64,000 nt of DNA from Tillandsia leiboldiana. Its lineage: Eukaryota > Streptophyta > Magnoliopsida > Poales > Bromeliaceae. Positions 52,818-64,000 of this stretch are shown here, piece by piece; the stretch's first letter is position 1; every line of letters starts with the position of its first letter. A program made the position numbers and the translations under genes. The stretch covers positions 10,135,392-10,199,391 of the forward strand of contig CM055081.1 in assembly GCA_029204045.2 (NCBI GenBank). The letters are read 5' to 3'. Below the pieces are notes generated by a model that was not told where the DNA came from, ran no database searches, and was given only the letters and a program-made list of their open reading frames with translations.

Positions 52818-55306
52818 TTATTTGTCTTCACTTGCTTCTTCACTTGGTTCAGCATTATCACTTGCTTGAGCATCATCACTTGATTGAGCATCATGAGGAA
52901 ATCTATAGATGAAAGAAGAAAATTACTAAAAAGAAGAAAATAAAAAGGAAGATAATTTTGAATATAAATAAAAAAATTATTTGTTATTACCTAATACACT
53001 GCCTTTTTGCCAATGGAACTTCATCTAAATTTTCCAGATGAACTACAGGACTGTCATTTTTTAAAAATTTAAATATTAAAATGGCAAAAGTATATTATAT
53101 CAAATAAATAAAATAAATATAAAATAAGGATACCTTGAAGATTTTTTTGGAGTTGGAGATGCTTCTTGAAATAATTCTTCTTGAATTTGTTTTCCTTTTG
53201 GAGATGACAGAAGGTGTTCTTCACACTTAATAAGTAGATTCTTTCCAAGTTGACTTTGGCTTGAGTGAAGTTGTTCTTCACATTTAATATGTAGGTCCTT
53301 TCCAAGTTGACCTTTGCCTTTTACATCATAATTTGAAGTATAAAGTTTATTAACTTTGAAACAGGGGTTTGTTGCACTAAATCTTTGTGAGTCTGGAGAA
53401 ATTTGGAAAATGTGTTTTTGACCGATAATATTTTTAATGGCTGGAGGCAAGACGAATCTGTCTGAACCAACTGTTGCAGCAAGATTTTGTGCTGGGATGC
53501 GAATTAAATCTTGTGCTACTCTTCCAAATATCGTAAAAGTTCCAACATCAGTATCATCTGCGACGGTGGCATTTAGCTTGTACCTTATAATAATCACAAT
53601 TGTTAGGAAAAAATAAGTTAAATTAATGTATTTAGATGATAAACCTTTATGTTAGAGTATTTACCAAGGCATAGGAGGCTTGTCGTTGTTTCCACAATGA
53701 GGGCAATAAAAAATATCGTCGTATGACTTCACCGCTGATTTACAATAATGGCAAGCCTTATACCACCAACCATACGACGTATCTATGTCCAACAGTGTCA
53801 CTTCACAGGTAAACTTCATACTCTATCGAGAAAAAGAAAATAAACAAAAAATGATTTGTTGCTTTGTAGGTAAACATCACATTCTATAGAAGGGGGAAAA
53901 AAAATAGAGGAAAAGAATTTTAATAGAAAAAAAAGAAGGAAAAGTAAATTGTCATAAAAATACATCACTTACTTGAATATTAGGTGAGTCCATAGCTAAG
54001 ATTTCAGAAATAGTTTTTCTATTCATTCGCATCTCTTCGTCAGGACTGATAATATCTTCTTGTGTACAGGTGATTTGCTTTATTGGGTTAGCTGTTGGTC
54101 TTACTCTGTACATCAAAATTCACATGTAAATAACAACATGAATCAAAGGAATTAAATTGTAAGCAAATTTGCATGTTTATGTAGACAAACCTATTCAGAA
54201 ATTCGACAACTTCTGGAATTTCTAAGTTAAGGTAAATTTTCGAAGCCGAACATGTCGATAAATATATCCGGTCTAAAAGAAGTATAACACAAAACACAAA
54301 ATAATGTCATTTTATATAGTAGTTTTACAGGTAAGTAAAAAAAGGGAAAATTGTAATTGACAAATATACCTCTAAAGGAACGAACCGTCATTCCAGCCAG
54401 AACTACAACTACTGGGCCACCAACATCCTCCTCAAAAATTTTACTTTCATCGAAATCTATAGCGAATTTATCCCATAATGTCACTGGCAAAATATTATTT
54501 CTGTAGTAAAAGTAACGTGCATATTTAATATAGTGAATGCTGCAAGTAAGAGGAAAACATAGGGAAAAAAATTGGGAAGTGTAAATTTGTACTCTAAATC
54601 TTGTATTTCCAAATTTCGGATTGGAGTGAGGATTTGACCGACATATTTGTGAGTGAGGTCTGTGACAGAACATATCTTATCAAAGACATCTACAAAGTAG
54701 AAGAAGAGAAAAGAATATTAAGAGAAGTACGTAAGTCATCAAAGGTGGTTTCTCTTAATACAAAATGAATAGTTCAATGTATTTGTAAGAAATATTACCA
54801 GTCAGAATACTATCATTATATCTCCTATTTTCAACTTCAGAAAATGTGCAGAAATTGAAGCTATACAGTGGCATTGAATCTATGCCATCCTCAAGTTGAG
54901 TTACCGTTGTCCATTTTCCAATTTGAATCATAAACTTCCTGTCAACAGCAGCAAACTTTTTCTTACTTGGAATAACAACAATTTTTTCTATAAGATACAC
55001 AACGCCTTCTATGAGTTGAGTTTTAAATTCTCCGACATCCTGTTTTCGTATTGTTCCTTGCATAGAATATCCCTATTTAAGACAATAATATATGTAAATC
55101 AGCATACAAAATTGATAGAAGGTAAAAAACATATGTACATAAATATATAAGACAGTGCAAACCTTCTCATCAACCATAAGGCAATCCATGCTGAATATAT
55201 CCCCTTTTAAAAATGGAGCAGTTGATTCCCATATACGGCAAATTCTTACTTTGATCTTACAGTTTTGGTGGTGTAAGGATAATTGCGATAATAGGATGTA
55301 GTCCAT
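52818..55306 (-). CDS. Helitron-encoded RPA1-like single-stranded DNA-binding protein
   Basis: Ten minus-strand exons join in phase: 55163-55306, 54799-55072, 54593-54689, 54370-54500, 54191-54272, 53973-54105, 53665-53822, 53134-53583, 52991-53050, 52818-52902. They give 537 residues with no stop or frameshift. The N-terminal half holds OB folds of the DUF223/RPA type (KIKVRICRIWESTAPF; GQILTPIRNLEIQDLENN; ILPVTLWDKFAIDFDE). The C-terminal OB fold has a zinc ribbon, GWWYKACHYC with FYCPHCG, then WYKLNATVADDTDVGTFTIF and GRVAQDLIRIPAQNLAA. The acidic tail ends EPSEEASEDK. The protein would protect single-stranded DNA during rolling-circle transposition. It lies 184 bp downstream of the RepHel gene on the same strand. 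Exon limits were placed by splice sites and phase. Confidence 0.86.
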
Positions 55307-55490
55307 TGCTGCTCCAATAATATGTTCAATATAAAAATAGAAACAAAGATATGCATAAAAGGATGATTAACATGTTAGGAGAACAACAATTTGTTTGTCC
55401 AAAAAAATTTGATATTTCACTGATGAAATAATGAAACAACAGTAAAAAAAACTGCACATAACATGAAAACAATCATAGTATCATATATTA

Positions 55491-58400
55491 TTATAGATCA
55501 TCGAATATTTCATGATAGACGATGTTTTTTGTATATCCTTCTGGTGCTTGATCATTATTATCTATAAGAATTCGTAGCCCTTGTCGAGAGGTTACTCTAG
55601 AAATCGCTACATAAAGTTGACCATGAGAGAATACAGGCCGCGGCAAAAAAAGGCCAATTTTCTGCAATGTCTGCCCCTGACTTTTATTAATTGTCATTGC
55701 ATAGCTCAAACGTATCGGGAATTGTCTCCTTTTCAATATAAATGGCCACTTCGATTCGGTTACATTCATAACTATGCGAGGAATATAAACCTTCTCGCCG
55801 ATATGATTTCCTGTAAAGATTTGTGCCTCAATAACTCTGGGAGCTAATTGGGTTATTATCAATCGAGTACCATTGCAGAGACCAGAATTTTGGCTAATGT
55901 TGCGCAGCAACATTACAGGAGCTCCTACTTTTAACTTTAGTTCATGATGGGAGACTCCGTTGAACTTCAAAGAGTTCAAAAATTCAACCGGGTAAAGTAT
56001 GTCACTTTCTTCTGCATTCCGTGATGTGTTACATATTGAATCTGAGCTCATATACAATCGTTCTTCTGTTGGCAACAGAGTAAGAACATAATTATTTATC
56101 TCATCAACCATTTCATTCACAGGTGTGATGATAGCTCTATCTCTCAAGTAGCTGGAATCATTGTAGTTTTCTTCGATGTCATCGTATACTTCTGAAACAA
56201 TTGTTTCAATTCCATTGTTATTAGGTTTTATAAGCATATCATCCGGAATTTTAATCCACGTTGGTTCATCATCTCCTTCTAATCCAATAGCAGCTATTTT
56301 CCCATCACCAACATCGAGCATCCATTTACTGAATTCCGCTAAAGATCTATCTGCTGACTCATCTCCTGAATTTCGTATTAATCTCATATTTGTAGTGAGA
56401 CGAAAAATTTTACAATTTTTCCATATATACGATTTAGTAAGCGAAGCATTAAGTATATCTTGCTTCGTCCCGCCGACAACAACCGGAAGTATTTGTCTGA
56501 AATCGCCGCCTAAAAGAAGAGTTTTTCCCCCAAAAAGCTTATCACCCGCATCGGGTTCATTAGACTCCAATATATCTTTCAATGACTTGTCTAAAGCCTC
56601 AAAACAATTTCTATGATTCATCGGAGCTTCATCCCAAATTATTAAACTGGTACGTGAAATTAATTTTGCAAGTTGGGTCCCTTTCTTAATTTCACAAATT
56701 GAACAATCATCCACTTTAATAGGAATTTTAAACCTTGAATGAGCTGTCCGACCTCCAGGCAGTAGGAGGGATGCTATTCCTGATGACGCGACCGCTAATA
56801 CAATCTTTCCTTCAGACCTCAATTTTGAAATTATTGTCTTCCAAAGATAAGTTTTGCCTGTTCCACCATAGCCATAGACAAATATAACATCTCCAGTGTT
56901 TTGATATATAGATGCTAAAACAGTATTATATATACTTTTCTGTTCATCATTCAAATCACTGTATAATTGAGCATGCTCGCATTGTAATTCATGTATATTG
57001 TAATCCAATTCTTCTCTTATTAATCTGTTGTCGATTTCATCATTCAGTAATCTATTAGGAACCGGAAGCTTATACTGCGAGAGTGAGCTACAGTTTTTGT
57101 TAAAAAGGACTTCGAGCTCAAATAAAACATGATTTTGCAACTCCATCTGAGATATTTGCAGATTTTGAATCCCGAGAACCTTTTTCAATCTGTGCAAAAT
57201 ATCATCAGCTAATAATTCCCAATATCCATCCCACAACTTGACAGGGTCAGCGAGTTCACAATACATAACTAAGGTGACAAACAATTGGCGCAGTTGAGCT
57301 CCAGAAGACCACTGTGATGCTTCTTCTATTGCTTCTCTCCATTCCTTATCATCACCAAGTAAGCCGAGAGCATTGCACGCTGCACGAAAAGTTTCGTAAA
57401 CAATACCGTGTACCGTTCTAATCTCTGTATAATTTCTTGGACCCTTTACTACATTTAAAAGCATCCTTAAGAAATAAAGTTCTCCAGCGCTTGGATGGAT
57501 GTAAACAATTCTACCAATGCGATTCCTTTGTTTTCGCATTGACCAAAATTTATCTTTAGGGTGCCACACCCATTTAGTAGGAAACTCAGCATATGTAAGT
57601 TGTCGAGCATCCTCATAAGTTAAATTGGTTTGCATCCATTCGGTGAACATTGTTTTGTCAATATTAGGACGATTTAAAACATCGGATAAATTTTGGTTAT
57701 CATAATATGTAACATTATTCATCATAGGTAGATGCACCGCTAATCGTTCAACTGATGGCTCTCTAAAGTGGATGTCAAACTCAAATATCCGCCAAATTGC
57801 TTCATATGCTGATAAATATCGACAGTCCAAGTATTGTTTGATCTCGTCGACTTGCTTATATTGTCGTTGAAGGGATGCGCTATCATGCTGGACATTATTT
57901 TCGACAACAACTTTAGATCGATCAGGGCCTTTATTGATATATTTGAACAGATATTTGATAAGCCTTGATTTGTTACACCATTCAACATTAATATGAGCTT
58001 GATATTTGATAACCAATCGCAAATTATGCGGGACAACAAACCTATTATCAAGCTCAACATGATTTTTCATAATATGTCTCTGATTTTCCCTTCGTCTATA
58101 GATAGGATATCCGTCATCGGTTATAATCGTTTCTTTCCTGTACTCCTTCGGAAAAAATTTTGAGCATCGACCCTTTATCATACATGGTGCTCCTGGTTTT
58201 GCAACCCCGCATGGACCATGCATCATAAATTTAGCAATAGCGGCATAACCAATTGGATCAACAGTAATATCAGGTATTTCTGCGGAGATTATGGAATCAA
58301 TCTCTGTAGTTGTTAAATATTTATGATCTAAGTGCAACCACACTAAGATATGAACATGTGGAAGGCCTCTCTTCTGAAACTCAACAGTATACAACTCTGC

Positions 58401-60092
58401 CATAATTCAAAAAAAGGAATGGAAAAAAAAGTTAGATCCAATGAGTTTGCGTATATTTTAGACACTAAAGCTGTTATTTGGCCACGTACCAGCAGTAGAT
58501 ATTCCAAAAAATTGACCTTTCTTAATATCAGTCATGAAAGCTTCTAATTTTAACTTGAATACCCTACTAACAATGTCTGGCCTATCTTCAGATCTTTGGC
58601 CAGGTATAAACTGCACAGCCTCTTGAATTTCTTGCCATTGTGCATTACATGTAAATGTAATAAATAAATCAGGAGGACCACATTGTCTGCATATAGCAAT
58701 AGCATCCTGATAATTTTGAATCATATAGCGAGGACCAGCAGTAAAGCTTGAAGGTAGCACAACACGTTTACCGATAGCGTTACCATCTACATCTCCTTCA
58801 AATACGGCATCCTTAATACCTTTGAAAAGCTCAGATCGTAAAGTAGTTTGGTTCTTTCTAATGTAGTGGAGCCTTTCTTCTTCAACACATGAGAAAGCAT
58901 CAACAATATATTGCTGAAAAAGCTTTCCTCCTCGAGTTAGTGTTTTTCCTTCCCTCAATCGATTTTGAATTCTATAAGCATAGAATTCACGCATTGTAAT
59001 ATATTGTCGTGAATTTGTTTTTTTGCGTGAACTTTCTCTGCATTCTATTCCAAGTCTGAAACCATCTTCACCGTAGGGAAACAAAATAGGATATTGCATA
59101 GCCATGAAAGAGGGATGTAAATCAGAAATGCGCTTTAAACCATTTGCTTTATGTTCAACAATAATATCTCGTTGTCGATCTGCACATCCCAGATCCCCAA
59201 TTATCAAGCCAGCAATTTCTGCACACGAAGGAGGATTATATTGCCGCATATTATCTCCACGTGCACCAATCAATCTCAATCTAATAGGTAAGAAATCAGT
59301 TTCGCTAAAACGATCCCTTGCCATTCTAAATGCTTTAACTATCTCATTTTGACTATCAAAGATATGCATCAGTTCTCGGACAATATTTCTATCGATATTT
59401 TGGAGATCACCACTGCCAGAAATTGCATTCATTCTGTTCTCAACTTCATTCGCAGTATCATAGATGTATAGTTGAGCAAATTTGGGTCGGTGCCCATCTA
59501 CCGGAAGAAGAGAACCCATAAGATGATAATTCTGCCCATTGATTCTAAAAACATAGGGACCTGTTCTCATATTAATTTCTGTATCTATTTTTGCACCAAT
59601 TGAGGTAAACGCAAACATAGAATTGTACACTCGTATATTATCCCGAAACTTTCTAGCTTCTCCGGAACCTTGGTAATCTAATAAAGTATCTAAAATAGGT
59701 GGGGTATGGCGTAACAGCGGCAAATAAATTCGCCCTTCTTGACAACATAAAGAAAACCTCGGAACACTTTCGTTTCGAGATTTATAAATTCGTTCATTGT
59801 ACCATAAGAAAGCTCCACATGATTGGCATTCATATTTTGGTAATCCGAGATATGATTGTTCAACAGATGGAACTGGAATCTGAGAATTCTCTGTACTATC
59901 TACAGTCACCACTATCTTAGAAATCGTAAAATCAACACTTTCTGTATTTGCACCACTACGACAGACATCATAACCATGTAATACTTCATTAATATCACTT
60001 GTATGTTCTGAAACTTTTAGTGCCTCTTTATTTCTTCGCTGATTAAGAACAACCTTTTGCCTTTTTCTATTGTCAGAAATACCAGTGTGCAT
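55491..60092 (-). CDS. Helitron Rep/PIF1-helicase (RepHel) transposase
   Basis: Two exons, 58490-60092 and 55491-58396, join in phase 1 (donor GCTG/GTACGT, acceptor GGCAG) across a 93-bp intron. They encode 1,502 residues without interruption. The N-terminal Helitron-like region reads REFYAYRIQNRLREG and PDLFITFTCNAQWQEI. The Rep nuclease has the HUH motif EFQKRGLPHVHILVW (H548, H550) and the two-tyrosine motif IKYLFKYINKGPDR (Y683, Y687). The PIF1 helicase has Walker A VYGYGGTGKTYLW (about 1041-1053), Walker B IIWDEAPMNH, GGDFRQILPVV, and motifs SYAMTINKSQGQTLQ and LYVAISRVTS near the end. It would nick, unwind and re-join element DNA. The start at 60092 is the first ATG in the long frame; a homologous repeat just upstream sits in another frame, so the true N-terminus may be a little longer. 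Confidence 0.93.
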
Positions 60093-60453
60093 ATACTCAG
60101 AAGCTTCGATGCGCTCTCTATTCCTCCGTTGATTAAGAATAATCTTTCGTTTTTCCTATTTTCTCTGCACACTGCTGGTATGTCCATTTAAGCCTGACGT
60201 AAAAAAATCATACCGAAAAAGGTATGTTTATACTTCAAACTACATTGCTCACAATGCGTAAAATGTTAAAACTAAAGAATTCAAACTGGCATACATGTGA
60301 TAAAGTTATTTGTTGGCCTCAAACATTTCATTACATAATGAAGAATAATTATATTATGTATAATTTTTATAATGATAAATTCATTAAAATTAAATAAACT
60401 GGAAAATTGGATAATAACAAATATGGATAAGAGGACGAAACAATTATGCGCAT
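60093..60453. other. Upstream flank of the RepHel gene
   Basis: The first 95 bp upstream of the start still resemble the N-terminal coding repeat. On the minus strand, ATTATTCTTAATCAACGGAG parallels GTTGTTCTTAATCAGCGAAG inside the gene. An ATG at 60187 opens the other frame. The rest is AT-rich and probably holds the promoter; no TATA box could be chosen with confidence. Confidence 0.5.
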
Positions 60454-61265
60454 ACCAAGATGTAAGAGAAAGTAATTAAAAGAAGAACAACTTTCATCTA
60501 TTTAAGCACCTCCTTTCCACTTTACATTTAGGAAAAGACTCCTCGGGCACATATCTCAAAAAATACCAAGATCCAAGAGAAGGTAATTAAAAGAAGAACA
60601 ACTTTCATGTATCTTCATGCTCTCTGTTAGGGTATGCACATTTTAAAGAAGACCACATAGAGTTTGAATCGAACATAGAAGCATCAATTAATTTGTAAGG
60701 AAATGAACTAAATATATGAAGCATCAATTATTTAAAAAAATACCAAGATGTAAGAGAAAGTAATTAAAAGAAGAACAACTTTCATCTATTTAAGCACCTC
60801 CTTTCCACCTCACATTTAGGAAAAGACTCCTCGGGCACATATTTCAAAAAATACCAAGATCAAAGGGAAGGTAATTAAAAGAAGAACAACTTTCAAAAAA
60901 TACCAAGATCCAAGAGAAGGTAATTAAAAGAAGAACAACTTTCATGTATCTTCACCAAGATGTAAGAGAAAGTAATTAAAAGAAGAACAACTTTCATCTA
61001 TTTAAGCACCTCCTTTCCACTTCACACTTAGGAAAAGACTCCTCGGGCACATATTTCAAAAAATACCAAGATCAAAGGGAAGGTAATTAAAAGAAGAACA
61101 ACTTTCAAAAAATACCAAGATCCAAGAGAAGGTAATTAAAAGAAGAACAACTTTCATGTATCTTCACGCTCTCTGTTAGGGTATGCACATTTTAAAGAAG
61201 ACCACATAGAGTTTGAATCAAGCATAGAAGCATCAATTAATTTGTAAAGAAATCAACTAAATATA
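60454..61265. repeat. Higher-order tandem array, about 50-bp units inside longer blocks
   Basis: The unit CCAAGAT(C/G)(C/T/A)AAGRGAARG, then TAATTAAAAGAAGAACAACT and TTCA, recurs at least seven times from 60457. Three long blocks start at about 60454, 60740 and 60955. Each adds ATCTATTTAAGCACCTCCTT, CACTT, and GGAAAAGACTCCTCGGGCAC. Blocks 1 and 3 continue into CTCTCTGTTAGGGTATGCAC and GAAGCATCAATTAATTTGTA. Unit spacing is irregular, showing unequal exchange. Confidence 0.9.
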
Positions 61266-61429
61266 TGAAGCATCAATTAATTTGTAAATGAACATCTCTA
61301 TTCCACTTCACATGTAGGAAAACACTCCCCCCGGGCACATATAAAAAGACCTCTTCACAAATGTTAAATGGAATTCTCTACATCACTTCTTAGTGTAGCC
61401 AGATGAAAGATGAAAAACTTCTTTGTGCA

Positions 61430-64000
61430 GGCAGGCGAAAGTTGGAACTAAAAGTAAAGCATATGTATTCTGGTAATCTAAATCGAAGATAAAAGCAAAG
61501 GTAAATCAGGAACGACAACTATTCTATCAATAAAGAAGAAAACATACATAATTTGCTCAGATTTTCCCTCTAGTCAAAAGGCACCATTTGAATTCCCCCC
61601 CCTATGGAAAAGCCACTGTTTGTTTCGCATCACCGGTCAAATTGAGCGCAAAGCAAAGGGCGAAAGTATACATAGTAGGAAAAAGTTGGGCAACTGGTTG
61701 CCTGCAAAGTAGGCCATCCAAAGTATACCCACTATCCACTAAAGAGCAAAAATTTCCCGTATAAGCAGGCCAAAGTATACCCACACCAACGAAGAAAGAA
61801 ACTCCTCACATTTCTATCAAGAATCGCATAACTGACAATCCGACTCGCAACATAATCAGTAAGCATTAGAAGACTGTATCAAAGAGGGAAATCATCATAG
61901 CAAGTAACTATCATAAGAAAGGACGCAAAAACAATGCAAGTAGAAGTGTGAGAAACCCAAATCCAAGCACTATCCAAAATATCTTAAGCATCAATTAATT
62001 TGTATTCTAGGAATCTAAATCCAAAACAGGTTTTCTTAGTGTAAGCAAGCGAAAGTTCGAAGTAAAAGCAAAGTATATGTATTCTGGTAATCTAAACCAA
62101 AGATAAAAGCAAAGACAAATCAGAAACGATAACTATCCTATCGATAAAGAAGGAAACATACATAATTTGCTCAGATTTTCCCTCTAGTCAAAAGGCACCA
62201 TTTGAATTTACCCCCTATGCAAAAGCCGCTGTTTGTTTCGCATCATCAGCCAAATTGAGCGCAAAGCAAAAACCGAAAGTATACAGCGTAGGGAAAAGCT
62301 GGCAACTGGTTGCCCGCAAAGTAGGCCGTCCAAAGTATACCCACTATCCACTAAAGAGTAAAAATTTCCCGTATAAGCCGTCCAAAGTATGGCCACACCA
62401 ACGAAGAAAGAAACTCCCCACATTTCTATCAAGAATCGCATAACCGACAATCCGACTTCCAACATAATCAGTAAGCATTAGAAAACTGTATCAAAGAGGG
62501 AAATCATCATAGCAAGTAACTATCATAAGAAAGTACGTAAAAACTATGCAAGTAGAAGCTTGAGAAACCCAATTTCAAGCACAATCCAAAATATCGTAAG
62601 CATCAATTAATTTGTAAGAAAATCAACTGAGTATATTAAGCATCAATTAATTTGTAAATGACCAGCAACCAAGCACTTACAGTTTAGGCATATGTCAAGG
62701 TTGTCATTACTGTCGTTAATCAGAGTGATACAAACAAACCACAATGTCATTCCAATTTTCAGCACTTCTCCCAGATGCAACTATGAATTGGAGATTGAAG
62801 TCTATATCAGGTTTTGCTCCACGATTACCATCTTTGCATTATATTTTGGTTTAGGTTTTAATCTGAAACCGGGTAGACCATGAAAGAATTTGGGTTTCAG
62901 TTTGAGTTTTCAACCAAGTATATTTCAAAAAATGCAACCATGACACAATACAAACCTATTCATTTGGATCAAAACCCATTCCAAAAGAGTCCCGATAAAA
63001 AAAGTCCTTCTGGAAAACCAAAATAGCACCCTCAAGTGATCTAAAGTGACACAAACAAACAGACTCTGTGCTTGTTTGTATCACTTTAATGTCTAGGCCT
63101 AAGTTCTCTTGTTTTAAATGTAAACAAAACCTTTTAATGTCTAGGACTAAGTTCTCTTGCCACATAATTGAGAGATGGTAATACAGAAGTATTTCAGGTG
63201 TACATGCTAGAACTACTCTTCAAGTATCAAAGATTACCGGCCACAGCACAGGGATAGGGCACACTTCTGTAGAAGTGAGTAGCAGGTGACGATGGCAACC
63301 AACCTCAAGTGAGTAGCAGGTGACGACGGCGACCGACCTCATCATCACCAGCCACCAGCACTCGAAGATGGTAAGCAACATAAATTTCAGAGTGATACAG
63401 CCATTCCGTCGAACACTTGGTGAGAAACACATTGGTACTGTACAGGGCGGTACAGTCAACCGAAGGAAATGACGCACGGAGGCGAGCCGAGGAGGAGAAA
63501 GAGGGAGGGGGGCAAACGGGTCAGAGTGACCAATCACATCATCAACCATCATCACCGGCCACCAGCACCTCTATAGAGGTGAGCAGCAAGCGACGATGGT
63601 GGCAACGCGTAGCTCCACCGTACGATCGGCCGAAGGAGGTGAAGAAAGAAACTCCTCACATTTCTATCAAGAATCGCATAACCGACAATCCAACTCGCAA
63701 CATAATCAGTAAGCATTAGAAGACTGTATCAAAGAGGGAAATCATTATAGCAAGTAACTATCATAAGAAAGGACGCAAAAACAATGCAAGTAGAAGTGTG
63801 AGAAACCCAAATTCAAGCACTATCCAAAATATCTTAAGCATCAATTAATTTGTATTCTAGGAATCTAAATCCAAAACAGGTTTTCTTAGTGTAAGCAAGC
63901 GAAAGTTCGAAGTAAAAGCAAAGTATATGTATTCTGGTAATCTAAACCAAAGATAAAAGCAAAGACAAATCAGAAACGATAACTATCCTATCGATAAAGA
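61430..64000. repeat. Tandem repeats of about 614 bp, interrupted, running off the window
   Basis: Copy 1 (about 61430-62045) and copy 2 (about 62046-62655) align throughout with scattered substitutions; the landmark GGCACCATTTGAATT is at 61580 and 62194. A third segment (about 63640-64000) matches 61790-62150 almost exactly and continues past the window. Between them, 62656-63639 is different sequence with its own short direct duplication (AAGTGAGTAGCAGGTGACGA at about 63271 and 63306). No coding frame is accepted in the array. Confidence 0.88.

Larger units (their letters stand above)
52561..60200 (-). mobile_element. Probably autonomous Helitron (RepHel plus RPA), 5' end not located
   Basis: The 3' terminus is canonical on the minus strand: CCGCG-GCGTAG-CGCGG hairpin (52588-52573), eight bases, then CTAG at 52561 followed by T. 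Inside are an uninterrupted RepHel gene and a complete RPA1-like gene, both transcribed in the same direction with 184 bp between them. This is the gene set of plant Helitrons that move by rolling-circle replication. The 5' terminus (TC after A on the minus strand) was not recognised before 64,000, so the element may include the tandem arrays at 60.4-64 kb and extend beyond the window. The end coordinate given is just the upstream limit of recognisable helicase-related sequence. Confidence 0.85.

Noticed and set aside
60454..64000. Tandem repeats considered as a CRISPR-like array
   Set aside because: Units are long, spacers are not unique or regular, the setting is a plant transposon, and no cas gene exists.

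Overview
The window is nuclear DNA of a flowering plant. Genes are split by many AT-rich GT-AG introns, promoters carry pyrimidine and GA tracts, and the conserved genes are plant families (PASTICCINO1, DUF3527, DUF620, a DIR1-like lipid-transfer protein, an L-type lectin). A monocot is my best guess from the character of the LINE and LTR sequences; the species cannot be fixed from the sequence alone. There are no bacterial-style features, no CRISPR array and no tRNA or rRNA gene that I can support.

Layout. 0.2-0.7 kb: last exons of an unrecognised plant gene (+). 2.8-3.1 kb: DIR1-like lipid-transfer gene (-). 4.26-13.9 kb: complete 20-exon PAS1 FKBP/TPR gene (+). 17.5-20.1 kb: DUF3527 gene (+), convergent with a DUF620 gene (-) at 20.9-24.05 kb. 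24.5-33.2 kb: decayed LINE interrupted by a 1,885-bp solo LTR with a perfect 5-bp target duplication. 35.1-43.2 kb: a Helitron that keeps only the last exons of an RPA1-like gene; inside it sits a 6.6-kb CACTA element that has captured the promoter side and first half of a TATA-binding-protein gene with its introns. 49.0-50.1 kb: intronless membrane L-type lectin gene (+). 52.56 kb to beyond 60 kb: a second Helitron with a canonical 3' hairpin and CTAG end, an apparently complete 10-exon RPA1-like gene, and an uninterrupted two-exon Rep/PIF1-helicase gene (both -). 60.4-64 kb: two tandem-repeat arrays upstream of the helicase gene.

How the parts relate. The host genes look independent of one another (development and fatty-acid elongation scaffold, two unknown families, lipid transfer, cell-surface lectin). 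The transposons tell the more connected story. The 52.6-kb Helitron has every coding part expected of an autonomous element. The 35-kb Helitron has a related 3' terminus, and its remaining RPA exon has the same length (60 nt) and phase as the matching exon of the intact element, so it looks like a deletion derivative that such an element could mobilise. The CACTA insertion, with its captured TBP fragment, happened later inside that derivative. I found no wholly new system; the most informative structures are the intact Helitron and the Helitron > CACTA > TBP nest.
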